This document shows positions 6,555-14,434 of a stretch of 32,353 nt of DNA, in pieces (within the stretch, counting starts at the first letter, position 1; each line of letters begins with the position of its first letter). The notes below the pieces were generated by a model that did no database searches, was not told the DNA's origin, and saw only the letters and a list, made by a program, of their open reading frames with translations. The position numbers and the translations under genes are program-made. Origin of the DNA: Bacteroidales bacterium (lineage in GTDB: Bacteria; Bacteroidota; Bacteroidia; Bacteroidales; F082); contig JAUYGX010000031.1 of NCBI GenBank assembly GCA_030690365.1, forward strand, positions 1 through 32,353, read 5' to 3'.

Positions 6555-7112
6555 GTGAGTAACGAAGACCTTTCCATTGTAAACCGTATTCGCCTGGGAG
6601 ATTCCCAGTCCTATGCTGTATTGGTCGATCGTTACAAAGACCGGGTGTTTTCGTTGGTGTTGGGCATTGTGCGCTCGCGAGAGGTGGCGGAAGAAGTCGC
6701 TCAGGATGTGTTTATCAAGGCTTACAGTTCGATAAGCAAGTTCCGCGAAGAATCGTCATTTTCAACCTGGCTCTACCGCATCGCCTACAATACCGCCATT
6801 TCGGAAACGCGAAAACGAAAAATGCCACAGGTTTCGTTGGAAGAGCATGAACATCTAACTACCAGGATTACTTATGAGGAAGACAACGACCTTGTGGAAG
6901 AAAGACATCAGCAGTTAAATCGTTCAATTACAGAGCTGAACCCCGAAGAACAGTTGATTCTTCAGCTTTATTACCGGGAGGAAAAGTCGGTTGAAGACTT
7001 GTCCTTGTGCTTAAACCAAACCAATGCCAACATCAAAATAAAGTTGTTTCGGCTTCGGAATAAAATCAGGTCGTTGATGGAAGAAATGACCCGGTTGGCT
7101 GTTTTTTTATAA
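6555..7112 (+). CDS. ECF-type RNA polymerase sigma factor
   Basis: This 185-residue protein has the two domains of ECF sigma factors. Sigma2 (about 10-90) contains the core-binding/-10 recognition segment EVAEEVAQDVFIKAYSSISK and FSTWLYRIAYNTAI. Sigma4 (about 120-178) carries a helix-turn-helix around EKSVEDLSLCLNQTNANIKI, where the usual SYxEIA is replaced by SVEDLS. The reading frame starts with GTG at 6555; there is no ATG upstream in frame. The gene directly downstream (14 bases) encodes a small membrane protein where an anti-sigma factor is often found, so the pair may be a signal-responsive unit. The target regulon is unknown. Confidence 0.9.
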   Translation: MSNEDLSIVNRIRLGDSQSYAVLVDRYKDRVFSLVLGIVRSREVAEEVAQDVFIKAYSSISKFREESSFSTWLYRIAYNTAISETRKRKMPQVSLEEHEHLTTRITYEEDNDLVEERHQQLNRSITELNPEEQLILQLYYREEKSVEDLSLCLNQTNANIKIKLFRLRNKIRSLMEEMTRLAVFL

Positions 7113-7125
7113 ATTTATGTGCCTT

Positions 7126-7548
7126 ATGGATAAAGAAGATCAATACATCAAAAACTTTTTGCAGCAGCAACCTGTGGAGCAGGCGCCCGAAGGATTTACT
7201 TCCCGTGTGATGGAAGCAGTTCAACTTCAGGAAAAAAGAAAAATGGCCAATTCCCCTGTCGGCGATTGGATATACGGTTTGATCGCCATTGGAGCCGTTG
7301 GAATCGGAATCCTGGTTTATTTGCTTTTCGACCCGCAAAGCCTCCTGGCTTTTTCCGGCGATATCCGGGAAACCATAGTTCAACTTTACACACAAATGCA
7401 TCTGCAGATCAGCATGCCGGTTCTTTTTCAGGGAGTTGGATTCAATACCTTTACCATTGGCATGGTGCTTATTCCGGTTACTTTGTTGATTATCGACCGA
7501 ATCGTTTCCAAAAAAGTTTTCAGGTTGAACTCCTACTTTATTGCGTGA
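7126..7548 (+). CDS. Small membrane protein cotranscribed with the ECF sigma factor
   Basis: The protein is 140 residues from the ATG at 7126; an ATG at 7117 would add three residues. The N-terminal 45 residues are soluble and charged (PEGFTSRVMEAV), followed by two membrane helices at about 51-70 and 105-124 and a basic cytoplasmic tail. The topology (short cytoplasmic N-terminus, then membrane) and the position behind a sigma gene resemble anti-sigma factors, but the zinc-finger HxxxCxxC motif is absent. An anti-sigma role is an inference from context only; a structural membrane protein is equally possible. It converges with radA, leaving 24 bases between the two genes. Confidence 0.75.
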   Translation: MDKEDQYIKNFLQQQPVEQAPEGFTSRVMEAVQLQEKRKMANSPVGDWIYGLIAIGAVGIGILVYLLFDPQSLLAFSGDIRETIVQLYTQMHLQISMPVLFQGVGFNTFTIGMVLIPVTLLIIDRIVSKKVFRLNSYFIA

Positions 7549-7572
7549 TCAACACCAAACGGATAATCCGAT

Positions 7573-8934
7573 CTAAATCAACTTCTTAACCAGCTCTGTA
7601 ACCCGGGTCAAAGGCACAACTTCAATATTCAGCTTTTTAATATCCAGGCCTTTTAATCCATACTTGGAGACAAAAATCTGTTTAAATCCCAGTTTTTCTG
7701 CTTCCGCGATGCGGCTTTCCACCCGTGATACAGCCCTGATTTCACCTGAAAGGCCAACTTCTCCGGCAAAACAAATGTCGTGTCCAATGGCCACTTCTTC
7801 GGCTGATGAAAGGATGGCGGCCACCACAGCCAGATCGATGGCCGGATCTTCCACACGCAGACCACCCGCAATATTCAAAAACACATCTTTGGTGCTCAGC
7901 CTGAAGCCGCTTCTTTTTTCAATAACAGCCAACAGCATGTTTAACCGCCGCAAATCGAAACCGGTAGACGAACGCTGTGGTGTTCCATAAACCGCCGTTC
8001 CAACCAGGGCCTGGGTTTCAATCAGCATGGGACGCTGACCTTCTATCATGGCTGCAATGGCCACACCACTGGTTTCTTCTTCGCGTTGACTGAGCAACAA
8101 CTCGCTGGGATTGGTAACCTCGCGCAAACCTGCAGCTCCCATTTCATAAATGCCCAGTTCAGAGGTGCTTCCATAGCGATTTTTGATGGATCGAAGAATT
8201 CTAAAACCATAATGCTGATCGCCCTCGAACTGAAGCACCGCATCCACCATATGTTCCAGCACCTTTGGGCCGGCCAGGTTGCCGTCTTTGGTGATATGGC
8301 CGATGAGCAAAACGGGCGTATTGCTCAGTTTGGCAAAACGCTGCAACTCGCCGGCGGTTTCCCGGATTTGCGAAATGCTGCCCGCCGTTGAATCGATGGT
8401 GTCGGTGTGCATGGTTTGAATGCTGTCGATAATCACCAGATCAGGAGCCAGTTCCAACGTATGTTGAAACAAATCGGTGGTGGAAGTTTCGTTGAGGATA
8501 TAGCAATCAGGATTGTTGCCTTTGAGTCTGTCGGCGCGCATTTTAATCTGTTGAGGACTCTCTTCACCGGAAAGGTAAAGAATTTTCTTTCCTTTCAGGT
8601 TGAGGGCCATTTGTAGTAACAACGTCGATTTTCCGATACCCGGTTCACCGCCAATCAATACAATGGATCCGGGAACCAAACCTCCACCCAGTACGCGGTT
8701 AAATTCGGTACTCATGGTATCGATGCGGTCCTCGCGCTGGTTTACTATCTGATGGATTTGGATCGGGGCTGATTTGGTTTTTCCGGCGACAAAACCAGGT
8801 TTCGTTTCGGATGGTTTACTGATTACCTCTTCCACGAATGTGTTCCATTCGCCACATGCAGGGCATTTTCCGATCCATTTTCCTGAAGCATTGCCGCAGT
8901 TGCTGCAGTAATACATGGTTTTAGCTTTGGCCAT
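7573..8934 (-). CDS. radA: DNA repair protein RadA (Sms)
   Basis: The 453 residues cover the full family length. An N-terminal C4 zinc finger (Cys10, Cys13, Cys24, Cys27) is followed by a RecA-like ATPase with Walker A GGEPGIGKST (95-104), a Walker B region around LVIIDSIQT (166-174) and the RadA-specific KNRYG motif (251-255). The C-terminal Lon-protease-like domain (about 290-450) lacks an obvious protease dyad, as usual for RadA. RadA is a branch-migration helicase that promotes recombination and processing of recombination intermediates. The gene stands alone, with a -7-like TAACTTTG 30 bases upstream of the start. Confidence 0.97.
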   Translation of the reverse strand: MAKAKTMYYCSNCGNASGKWIGKCPACGEWNTFVEEVISKPSETKPGFVAGKTKSAPIQIHQIVNQREDRIDTMSTEFNRVLGGGLVPGSIVLIGGEPGIGKSTLLLQMALNLKGKKILYLSGEESPQQIKMRADRLKGNNPDCYILNETSTTDLFQHTLELAPDLVIIDSIQTMHTDTIDSTAGSISQIRETAGELQRFAKLSNTPVLLIGHITKDGNLAGPKVLEHMVDAVLQFEGDQHYGFRILRSIKNRYGSTSELGIYEMGAAGLREVTNPSELLLSQREEETSGVAIAAMIEGQRPMLIETQALVGTAVYGTPQRSSTGFDLRRLNMLLAVIEKRSGFRLSTKDVFLNIAGGLRVEDPAIDLAVVAAILSSAEEVAIGHDICFAGEVGLSGEIRAVSRVESRIAEAEKLGFKQIFVSKYGLKGLDIKKLNIEVVPLTRVTELVKKLI

Positions 8935-8964
8935 GAGGCGATTACTTAGTGGTTATTCGATGCA

Positions 8965-8972
8965 CAAAGTTA
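8965..8972 (-). promoter_or_regulatory. radA: Bacteroidota-type -7 element (TAACTTTG) for radA
   Basis: The minus strand reads TAACTTTG, matching TAnnTTTG, about 30 bases before the radA ATG. The -33 box is not evident. Confidence 0.4.
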
Positions 8973-9028
8973 ATGATTTTGACCGGTTGTGAAGCAGTTT
9001 TATTTTTGGAATCCATCCTAAATCAGCA

Positions 9029-10921
9029 TCAAACGGGGAGGGTAAAGGTGAAATTACTTCCCTTTCCTTCGGTGCTTTTAATGGTGATATTTCCGCCCAT
9101 TTTTTTTACAAAATCATGACACAACACCAAACCAATTCCGGTACCTTTTTCCTGATTTGTGCCGGGTCGTGTAATAAACGAATCCAATTTAAAAAGTTTT
9201 GGCAGGTCGCTTTCGCTGATACCAAGTCCGTGGTCAATTACCGAGATACCAACCTCATGTTCCAGGCGGACGACTTTTATCAACACGCGCCCACCGGGAT
9301 GCGAAAATTTTATGGCATTTGAAAGCAGGTTTCGCAACACCACCAAAAACATGTTTCGGTCGATGTTGGCCATGATATTCTGATCAACTTCATTGGTGAT
9401 GGTGATCTGTTTTTCGAGGGCATTGTTCTCAAGAAGCCGGATTGTTTCTTCCACCAGCGGCAGAATTTTTAATTGATCGGGTTGAAATAAGAAAGAATTT
9501 GTTTGCAGACGTGCCCAGTCGAGCAGGTTTTCGAGCAATTGAAATCCCTGTAATGAAGACTGGTGCAACGATTCAAGAAATTCCTTGATTTGTTTTTCAT
9601 CGTAGAGTTCGAGGTTATCATGCAGAATTTCGGTAAACGAGATCATGATGCTTAGCGGACTTTTCAGGTCATGGGCGATCATGTTAAAAAACCGGTCCTT
9701 GGTGGCATTGGCAAGTTCTAATTCTTTGTTTTTGTGAGCTATGATACTGTTTTTTGCTTGTAGCTTTTTATTCAGATTTGTTTTATTGCGATTATTCCGC
9801 CATTGTAGTAACACCACCAACAAAAATAAAAGCGCTCCCGAAGTATAGATGCTGATCCACAGGTTTTTGTTTTTAAGCTGCTGTTTTTGTTTGTCAAAAG
9901 TAAGCTGAAGAGCACGGTTTTCGGCTTCCTTTTGAAGCAGATGCAGGTAGTTCATCTCACTGGCTTGCTCTTTACTAAAAAGGCTGTCGGTATACGATTT
10001 GTAATCAACATAATACCGGTAAGCCAACAGATAATTGTTTTGGCGAAAATAGATATCAGAAAGAATGATGGAGATGTTTTGTAGATCCCAAAGTGTATTT
10101 AATTCATGTGCAAGCGAATCACTTTTAATCGCGTATTTTAATGCCTGATTCGAATTCCCCAGCATAAGCGATGATTGGGCCATTCCTGCCAGAGCATAAC
10201 ACAACTCCCATTTATTATCGAAGGTGCTACTTTCAATAACAACAGAAAACTCCTTGAGCGAATTATGGTACTCTTTTTTATTCAGGTAAATATTTCCCAA
10301 CAGGTTCTTATTGAGCATATATTCTGTTGTATCGCCCATTTGTTTACATAGCAGGATAGCTTTGTTAACACAGAACATGGCACTGTCGTATTCTTTCATA
10401 GCATTGAAAGTAATAGCCAGGTTGAACCAGTTTCTTTCCTCAAGCAATGTGTCGTTAATGTTTATGCAAATGGATATCGACTTTTTATGATCTAAAATAG
10501 CTTCATCGTATTTTTCCTGAATATTTAATATCATGGCCACATTGTTCAACCCGGCAGCGATACCCCGGTCATCATTTAGTTCACGAAAAAGAGCCAGCGA
10601 TTTAGTAAATTGATCCAGTGCTTTGTAATAATCACCCTGAATGTATTGAACTCCGCCTATTTTACTCAGAAGGGTAGCTTCTTCGAACTGGTTGTTTTGT
10701 TCAATACTGACATTCAATGCTTTTAAGTAGTAGAATTCAGATGAATCGGGCTGTTCAAATTTTAAGGAATCGCCTAAATGTTTAAAGTAGTCTCCCTGAG
10801 TTTGTAGATCATTAACCGAACCCTGGCTTTTTAACTTTTCCTTTTCAGGGCTGTATTGTCCAAAAACGATGGCTACTGAAAACAAAAGAAATCCAAAGAA
10901 AAGGGATCTGGTGTCTTTCAT
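9029..10921 (-). CDS. TPR-containing membrane sensor histidine kinase (orphan)
   Basis: This 630-residue protein starts with a signal peptide (1-21), followed by a periplasmic array of about six TPR units (about 40-315) and a charged helix. One membrane span lies at about 355-373, then a coiled linker and the kinase. HisKA carries the phospho-acceptor His417 in MIAHDLKSPLS. The HATPase domain shows the N box NLLSNAIKF (Asn535), the G1 box DHGLG (563-567) and a G2-type GTGIGL (593-598). There is no receiver domain and no response-regulator gene nearby, so its partner must be elsewhere. It is divergent from a second kinase, with 218 bp between the start codons. TPR sensors of this type are common in Bacteroidota; the signal is unknown. 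Confidence 0.92.
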   Translation of the reverse strand: MKDTRSLFFGFLLFSVAIVFGQYSPEKEKLKSQGSVNDLQTQGDYFKHLGDSLKFEQPDSSEFYYLKALNVSIEQNNQFEEATLLSKIGGVQYIQGDYYKALDQFTKSLALFRELNDDRGIAAGLNNVAMILNIQEKYDEAILDHKKSISICININDTLLEERNWFNLAITFNAMKEYDSAMFCVNKAILLCKQMGDTTEYMLNKNLLGNIYLNKKEYHNSLKEFSVVIESSTFDNKWELCYALAGMAQSSLMLGNSNQALKYAIKSDSLAHELNTLWDLQNISIILSDIYFRQNNYLLAYRYYVDYKSYTDSLFSKEQASEMNYLHLLQKEAENRALQLTFDKQKQQLKNKNLWISIYTSGALLFLLVVLLQWRNNRNKTNLNKKLQAKNSIIAHKNKELELANATKDRFFNMIAHDLKSPLSIMISFTEILHDNLELYDEKQIKEFLESLHQSSLQGFQLLENLLDWARLQTNSFLFQPDQLKILPLVEETIRLLENNALEKQITITNEVDQNIMANIDRNMFLVVLRNLLSNAIKFSHPGGRVLIKVVRLEHEVGISVIDHGLGISESDLPKLFKLDSFITRPGTNQEKGTGIGLVLCHDFVKKMGGNITIKSTEGKGSNFTFTLPV

Positions 10922-11073
10922 TATTTTTGGTTAAAATTTCAAGCAGTTGGTTATATTATATGGGTTCATACTACGAGCTGGCTAAAATATAAAAAACAAA
11001 TCAATCGTACAACTGTATAATTCAGGCATTTCTATCAACTTTCACTTTTTTACGTCAAAGCAGAATACATCAG

Positions 11074-11081
11074 TATTTTTG
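11074..11081 (+). promoter_or_regulatory. Possible -7 element (TATTTTTG) for the propeller kinase operon
   Basis: TATTTTTG fits TAnnTTTG 59 bases before the preferred ATG at 11140 and lies in the 218-bp divergent gap between the kinases. The gap is AT-rich, so chance matches are likely. Confidence 0.25.
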
Positions 11082-11139
11082 GTATCTTAGATGTTTGTTT
11101 ATTTGGACAAAAGCCTTTGAGAATAACTTGCAACTTAAA

Positions 11140-14100
11140 ATGAGATTAAACCCCGTAAAATCGATATTACTCATATTACTTTGGTCGTATATCACTGATA
11201 TGTGCGCCGCTGATGATAAGTATTATCAAATCGACAAGCGAATTTTCATTCAACAGGGATTAAGTCAAAGCCGCATTTTGTCCATCATCGAAGACGATCG
11301 GGGGTTTATGTGGTTTGGTTCAGCCGATGGGCTTAACAGATACGATGGTTACACCACCAAAATTTTCAGGCATAAAGTAAACGACAGTACATCCCTGCCG
11401 AATAATTTTATTAATTCAATGGTAGAAGACCAGGATGGAAATATTTGGGTTGGAACCAAGGATGGGGTGGCGCTTTTTAACCCGTATACCGAAACTTTTG
11501 TTTCGTTCAGAGAAACTGATTCGGCCAAGAATGAGCTGGGCGCCAACCTGATTGCCTCCTGTGCACTCGATAGTAACCAGGATTTGTGGTGTGGTACATT
11601 TGGTTATGGAGTTTTTAAAATTGATCATCATACCTTTGAAAAACAGTACTTTTTATATAGCCCGAATGATTCGCTGTACCTCAACCACATTTCAAAAATA
11701 TTTATCGACAGCCAAAATCACCTGTGGTTGGGTGCTTTTCATGACAATATGATGATCAGCTACGATATAACCAAAGATGAGTTGGATAGATATCCCATGG
11801 AGGGAATTAAGGCTTCCGAACATAAACAGTTTAGACCCACCGCGTTTTTTGAAGACAGTCAGCACAGAATCTGGGTCGGTTTGGTAGATTATATGTCAAC
11901 TAAGGGAAGTTTATATTATATGGAAAGCGGACAATTGGGGTTTAGGAATTATAAGAATATCATTGATAACGACTTTGCAAGTATTTATTTTGATAGTTTT
12001 AATTCAATTGTATCCATAACCGGAAACAACGTAGGCGAGTATTGGTTTGCCAGTTTGCTTAGTGGAATTTTTAGTTTCAAATTTGGTGAAACACCGGTTG
12101 CCAACTATACTGTTTCGCCTCAAAAAGATGCTACCATAAACTTTCTTTGTTTAGGCAGTAACAACATCTTATGGATTGGCACCAACGGTTACGGAGTTGA
12201 ACTGTCCGTCCCCGACAAATCGGATTTTAATCTGATTAGCAGCAGAATAAATTCAGGATTCCCCATTGCAAGTATTCGCACTTTTAACGAAGACGATCAT
12301 AATTACTGGGTAGGAGGTTATAACGGACTGGTAAAAATCAGTAAGGATTTCGAGAAATTTGAAACGGTTTACGAAGGAAGTATCTATACCTTAGCAGGTG
12401 ATATGCACGATAAAAACCTGTTGTGGGCCGGTTCGGAAGGTGGGGGTTTGCTGAAGTACAACAAGGAAAAAAACCTGTTTACCCAGGTTGAACTGAACTC
12501 AGGTAAGTTGGATGACTTTAACATCAAATACATTTACATAATAGTACCTTATTCCGACACTTTACTATTAATAGGTACTGGTCAGGGACTGATTGGATAC
12601 AATCCTCAAAACCAAACCGTTACTCCTTTTCCGTATTTATCAAATCAGGGGATATTAATCGACATTACGGTCAGAACCATTACCAAAGACAGATCAGGAA
12701 ACATGCTGATTGGATATGTAGATGGCAAAATTGGGCGATTGGACATGGCGGAACAAGTGGTTAAAAATTACAGTGTCATTCCCGGTTTACAGGATGTAAA
12801 TAGCTTTAATCCAATTAACTGCATTTATCAGGATACTGAAAGTAATTATTGGATAGCCACCACCAACGGACTAGTCAAATACAATGTAAATACCGCTGAA
12901 CTAAAGCTTTATACCGAAGATGACGGACTGCCCAATAGTTTTATTTATGGAATTCTGCCGGATAAATCGGGCAATTTATGGTTAAGTACCAACAATGGGA
13001 TTTCTTCGTTTTCACCTGACGATCAGATTTTTAGAAATTTTGATGTAAGCGACGGACTGCAAAGCAATGAATTTAATACGGGTGCTTATTTTGCGGGTGA
13101 TAACGGAATGTTTTTCTTTGGCGGTATAGGGGGCTTTAATTATTTCAACCCTACGAAGATAAAACAGAACAGCATTCCCCCAAAATTAGAAATTACCGGC
13201 ATCAAAATTGCCAATAAATACGTGAAAGTAACCAAGGATCAACTTACAAATCAAACGCTTACCATTCAACCTGATGAGGAAGTGTTTACCATTGAATTTG
13301 CAGGTCTCAGCTATATCAATGTGGACAAAAACCAGTATAAATACAAGATAGCAGAATTGAACCATGATTGGGTGGACCTGGGCAGTCAGCATCAAATAAC
13401 CTTTAATAACATGCCTCCCGGCAGCTATCATCTGGAGATTCTGGCATGCAACAACCACGGTTTGTGGTTATCAAAGCCTTATACAATGACCATTGTTATC
13501 ATGCCTACCTTTGTTGAGTCGGTGTATTTTAAATGGTTACTTATATTGCTGGTTATTCTGATGGTGTTTTTGGGAATCAGGATCCGGTTGCGTCAAGTTA
13601 CAAAACAGAAAAACAGGCTGCAAATATATGCCGACCAGCAAACAGCCAGTTTGAAAGAAGCCAATAAAACGCTTAAGGAGGAAATCACAAAACACCAGAC
13701 TACGGCCAACGAACTGGAAGCATCCAATAAAACCAAAGACAAATTTTTATCCATCATCGCCCACGATTTGATGGGGCCGCTTAGCGTAATAGTTGGATTT
13801 TCTGAATTGTTGATGGATCATGATAATTCTATTGTCGAAGCCGAAAAACAGGCCTTTATTAAATCTATTCACAACTCCACCAAAGAGCTCGTTTCGCTGT
13901 TAAACAATCTGTTGCAGTGGTCGAAACTCCAGAGCCGCTCATTAAAATGCAAACCACAACTTATCCAATTGAAGAATATTATCGTTGAATCGAGTACCTT
14001 GTTGCGTGGTAATATTGATGAAAAACAGATCAATTTTAAAGTAGATGTAGCTGACGACACAACCCTGTATGCCGATAAAAATATGGTTTCTACCATCTTA

Positions 14101-14427
14101 CGTAACCTGATTTCCAACGCCATAAAATTTACTCCCAACCACGGAATTATTGAAATAAAATCGGAAACACACAATGATAAGGAGTTGATTACCATTTCGG
14201 ATACAGGCGTTGGCATCCCTGATAAAAATCTGGAAAAGATATTCAACCCGGAGGAAACCATCACCACAAAAGGGACCAATAACGAATCAGGAACAGGCCT
14301 GGGGTTGAGCCTGGTTTATGAGTTTGTAATTATAAACAACGGCGAAATATGGATTAAAAGCACGGTTAATAAAGGCACAACATTTTATTTCACATTACCA
14401 AAAACCAATTCGGTTACCAAAATCTAA
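11140..14427 (+). CDS. Two-component regulator-propeller sensor histidine kinase (no receiver/AraC domain)
   Basis: The protein is 1095 residues from the ATG at 11140, preferred over the in-frame ATG at 11095 because it places a signal peptide (KSILLILLWSYITDMCAA) at the N-terminus. The periplasmic part has repeated propeller blades with the usual DDRGFMWFGSADGLNRYDG-type motifs (about 35-690), then a Y_Y_Y domain (about 704-787). A membrane helix lies near 798-816, followed by a coiled linker and HisKA with His875 in IIAHDLMGPLS. The HATPase domain has NLISNAIKF, SDTGVGIPD and GTGLGLS. This is the sensor half of the hybrid two-component systems that control glycan use in Bacteroidota, but it ends after the kinase: the receiver and AraC-type DNA-binding domain are missing. 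A GH92 gene follows after 7 bases, suggesting that alpha-mannose glycans are the signal or the regulated substrate. Confidence 0.9.
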   Translation: MRLNPVKSILLILLWSYITDMCAADDKYYQIDKRIFIQQGLSQSRILSIIEDDRGFMWFGSADGLNRYDGYTTKIFRHKVNDSTSLPNNFINSMVEDQDGNIWVGTKDGVALFNPYTETFVSFRETDSAKNELGANLIASCALDSNQDLWCGTFGYGVFKIDHHTFEKQYFLYSPNDSLYLNHISKIFIDSQNHLWLGAFHDNMMISYDITKDELDRYPMEGIKASEHKQFRPTAFFEDSQHRIWVGLVDYMSTKGSLYYMESGQLGFRNYKNIIDNDFASIYFDSFNSIVSITGNNVGEYWFASLLSGIFSFKFGETPVANYTVSPQKDATINFLCLGSNNILWIGTNGYGVELSVPDKSDFNLISSRINSGFPIASIRTFNEDDHNYWVGGYNGLVKISKDFEKFETVYEGSIYTLAGDMHDKNLLWAGSEGGGLLKYNKEKNLFTQVELNSGKLDDFNIKYIYIIVPYSDTLLLIGTGQGLIGYNPQNQTVTPFPYLSNQGILIDITVRTITKDRSGNMLIGYVDGKIGRLDMAEQVVKNYSVIPGLQDVNSFNPINCIYQDTESNYWIATTNGLVKYNVNTAELKLYTEDDGLPNSFIYGILPDKSGNLWLSTNNGISSFSPDDQIFRNFDVSDGLQSNEFNTGAYFAGDNGMFFFGGIGGFNYFNPTKIKQNSIPPKLEITGIKIANKYVKVTKDQLTNQTLTIQPDEEVFTIEFAGLSYINVDKNQYKYKIAELNHDWVDLGSQHQITFNNMPPGSYHLEILACNNHGLWLSKPYTMTIVIMPTFVESVYFKWLLILLVILMVFLGIRIRLRQVTKQKNRLQIYADQQTASLKEANKTLKEEITKHQTTANELEASNKTKDKFLSIIAHDLMGPLSVIVGFSELLMDHDNSIVEAEKQAFIKSIHNSTKELVSLLNNLLQWSKLQSRSLKCKPQLIQLKNIIVESSTLLRGNIDEKQINFKVDVADDTTLYADKNMVSTILRNLISNAIKFTPNHGIIEIKSETHNDKELITISDTGVGIPDKNLEKIFNPEETITTKGTNNESGTGLGLSLVYEFVIINNGEIWIKSTVNKGTTFYFTLPKTNSVTKI

Positions 14428-14434
14428 TTCATTT

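Noticed and set aside
7555-7572. CGGAT-A-ATCCG as a bidirectional terminator between the sigma-partner gene and radA
   Set aside because: The stem is 5 bp with a 1-base loop and has no T tract; too weak to call.
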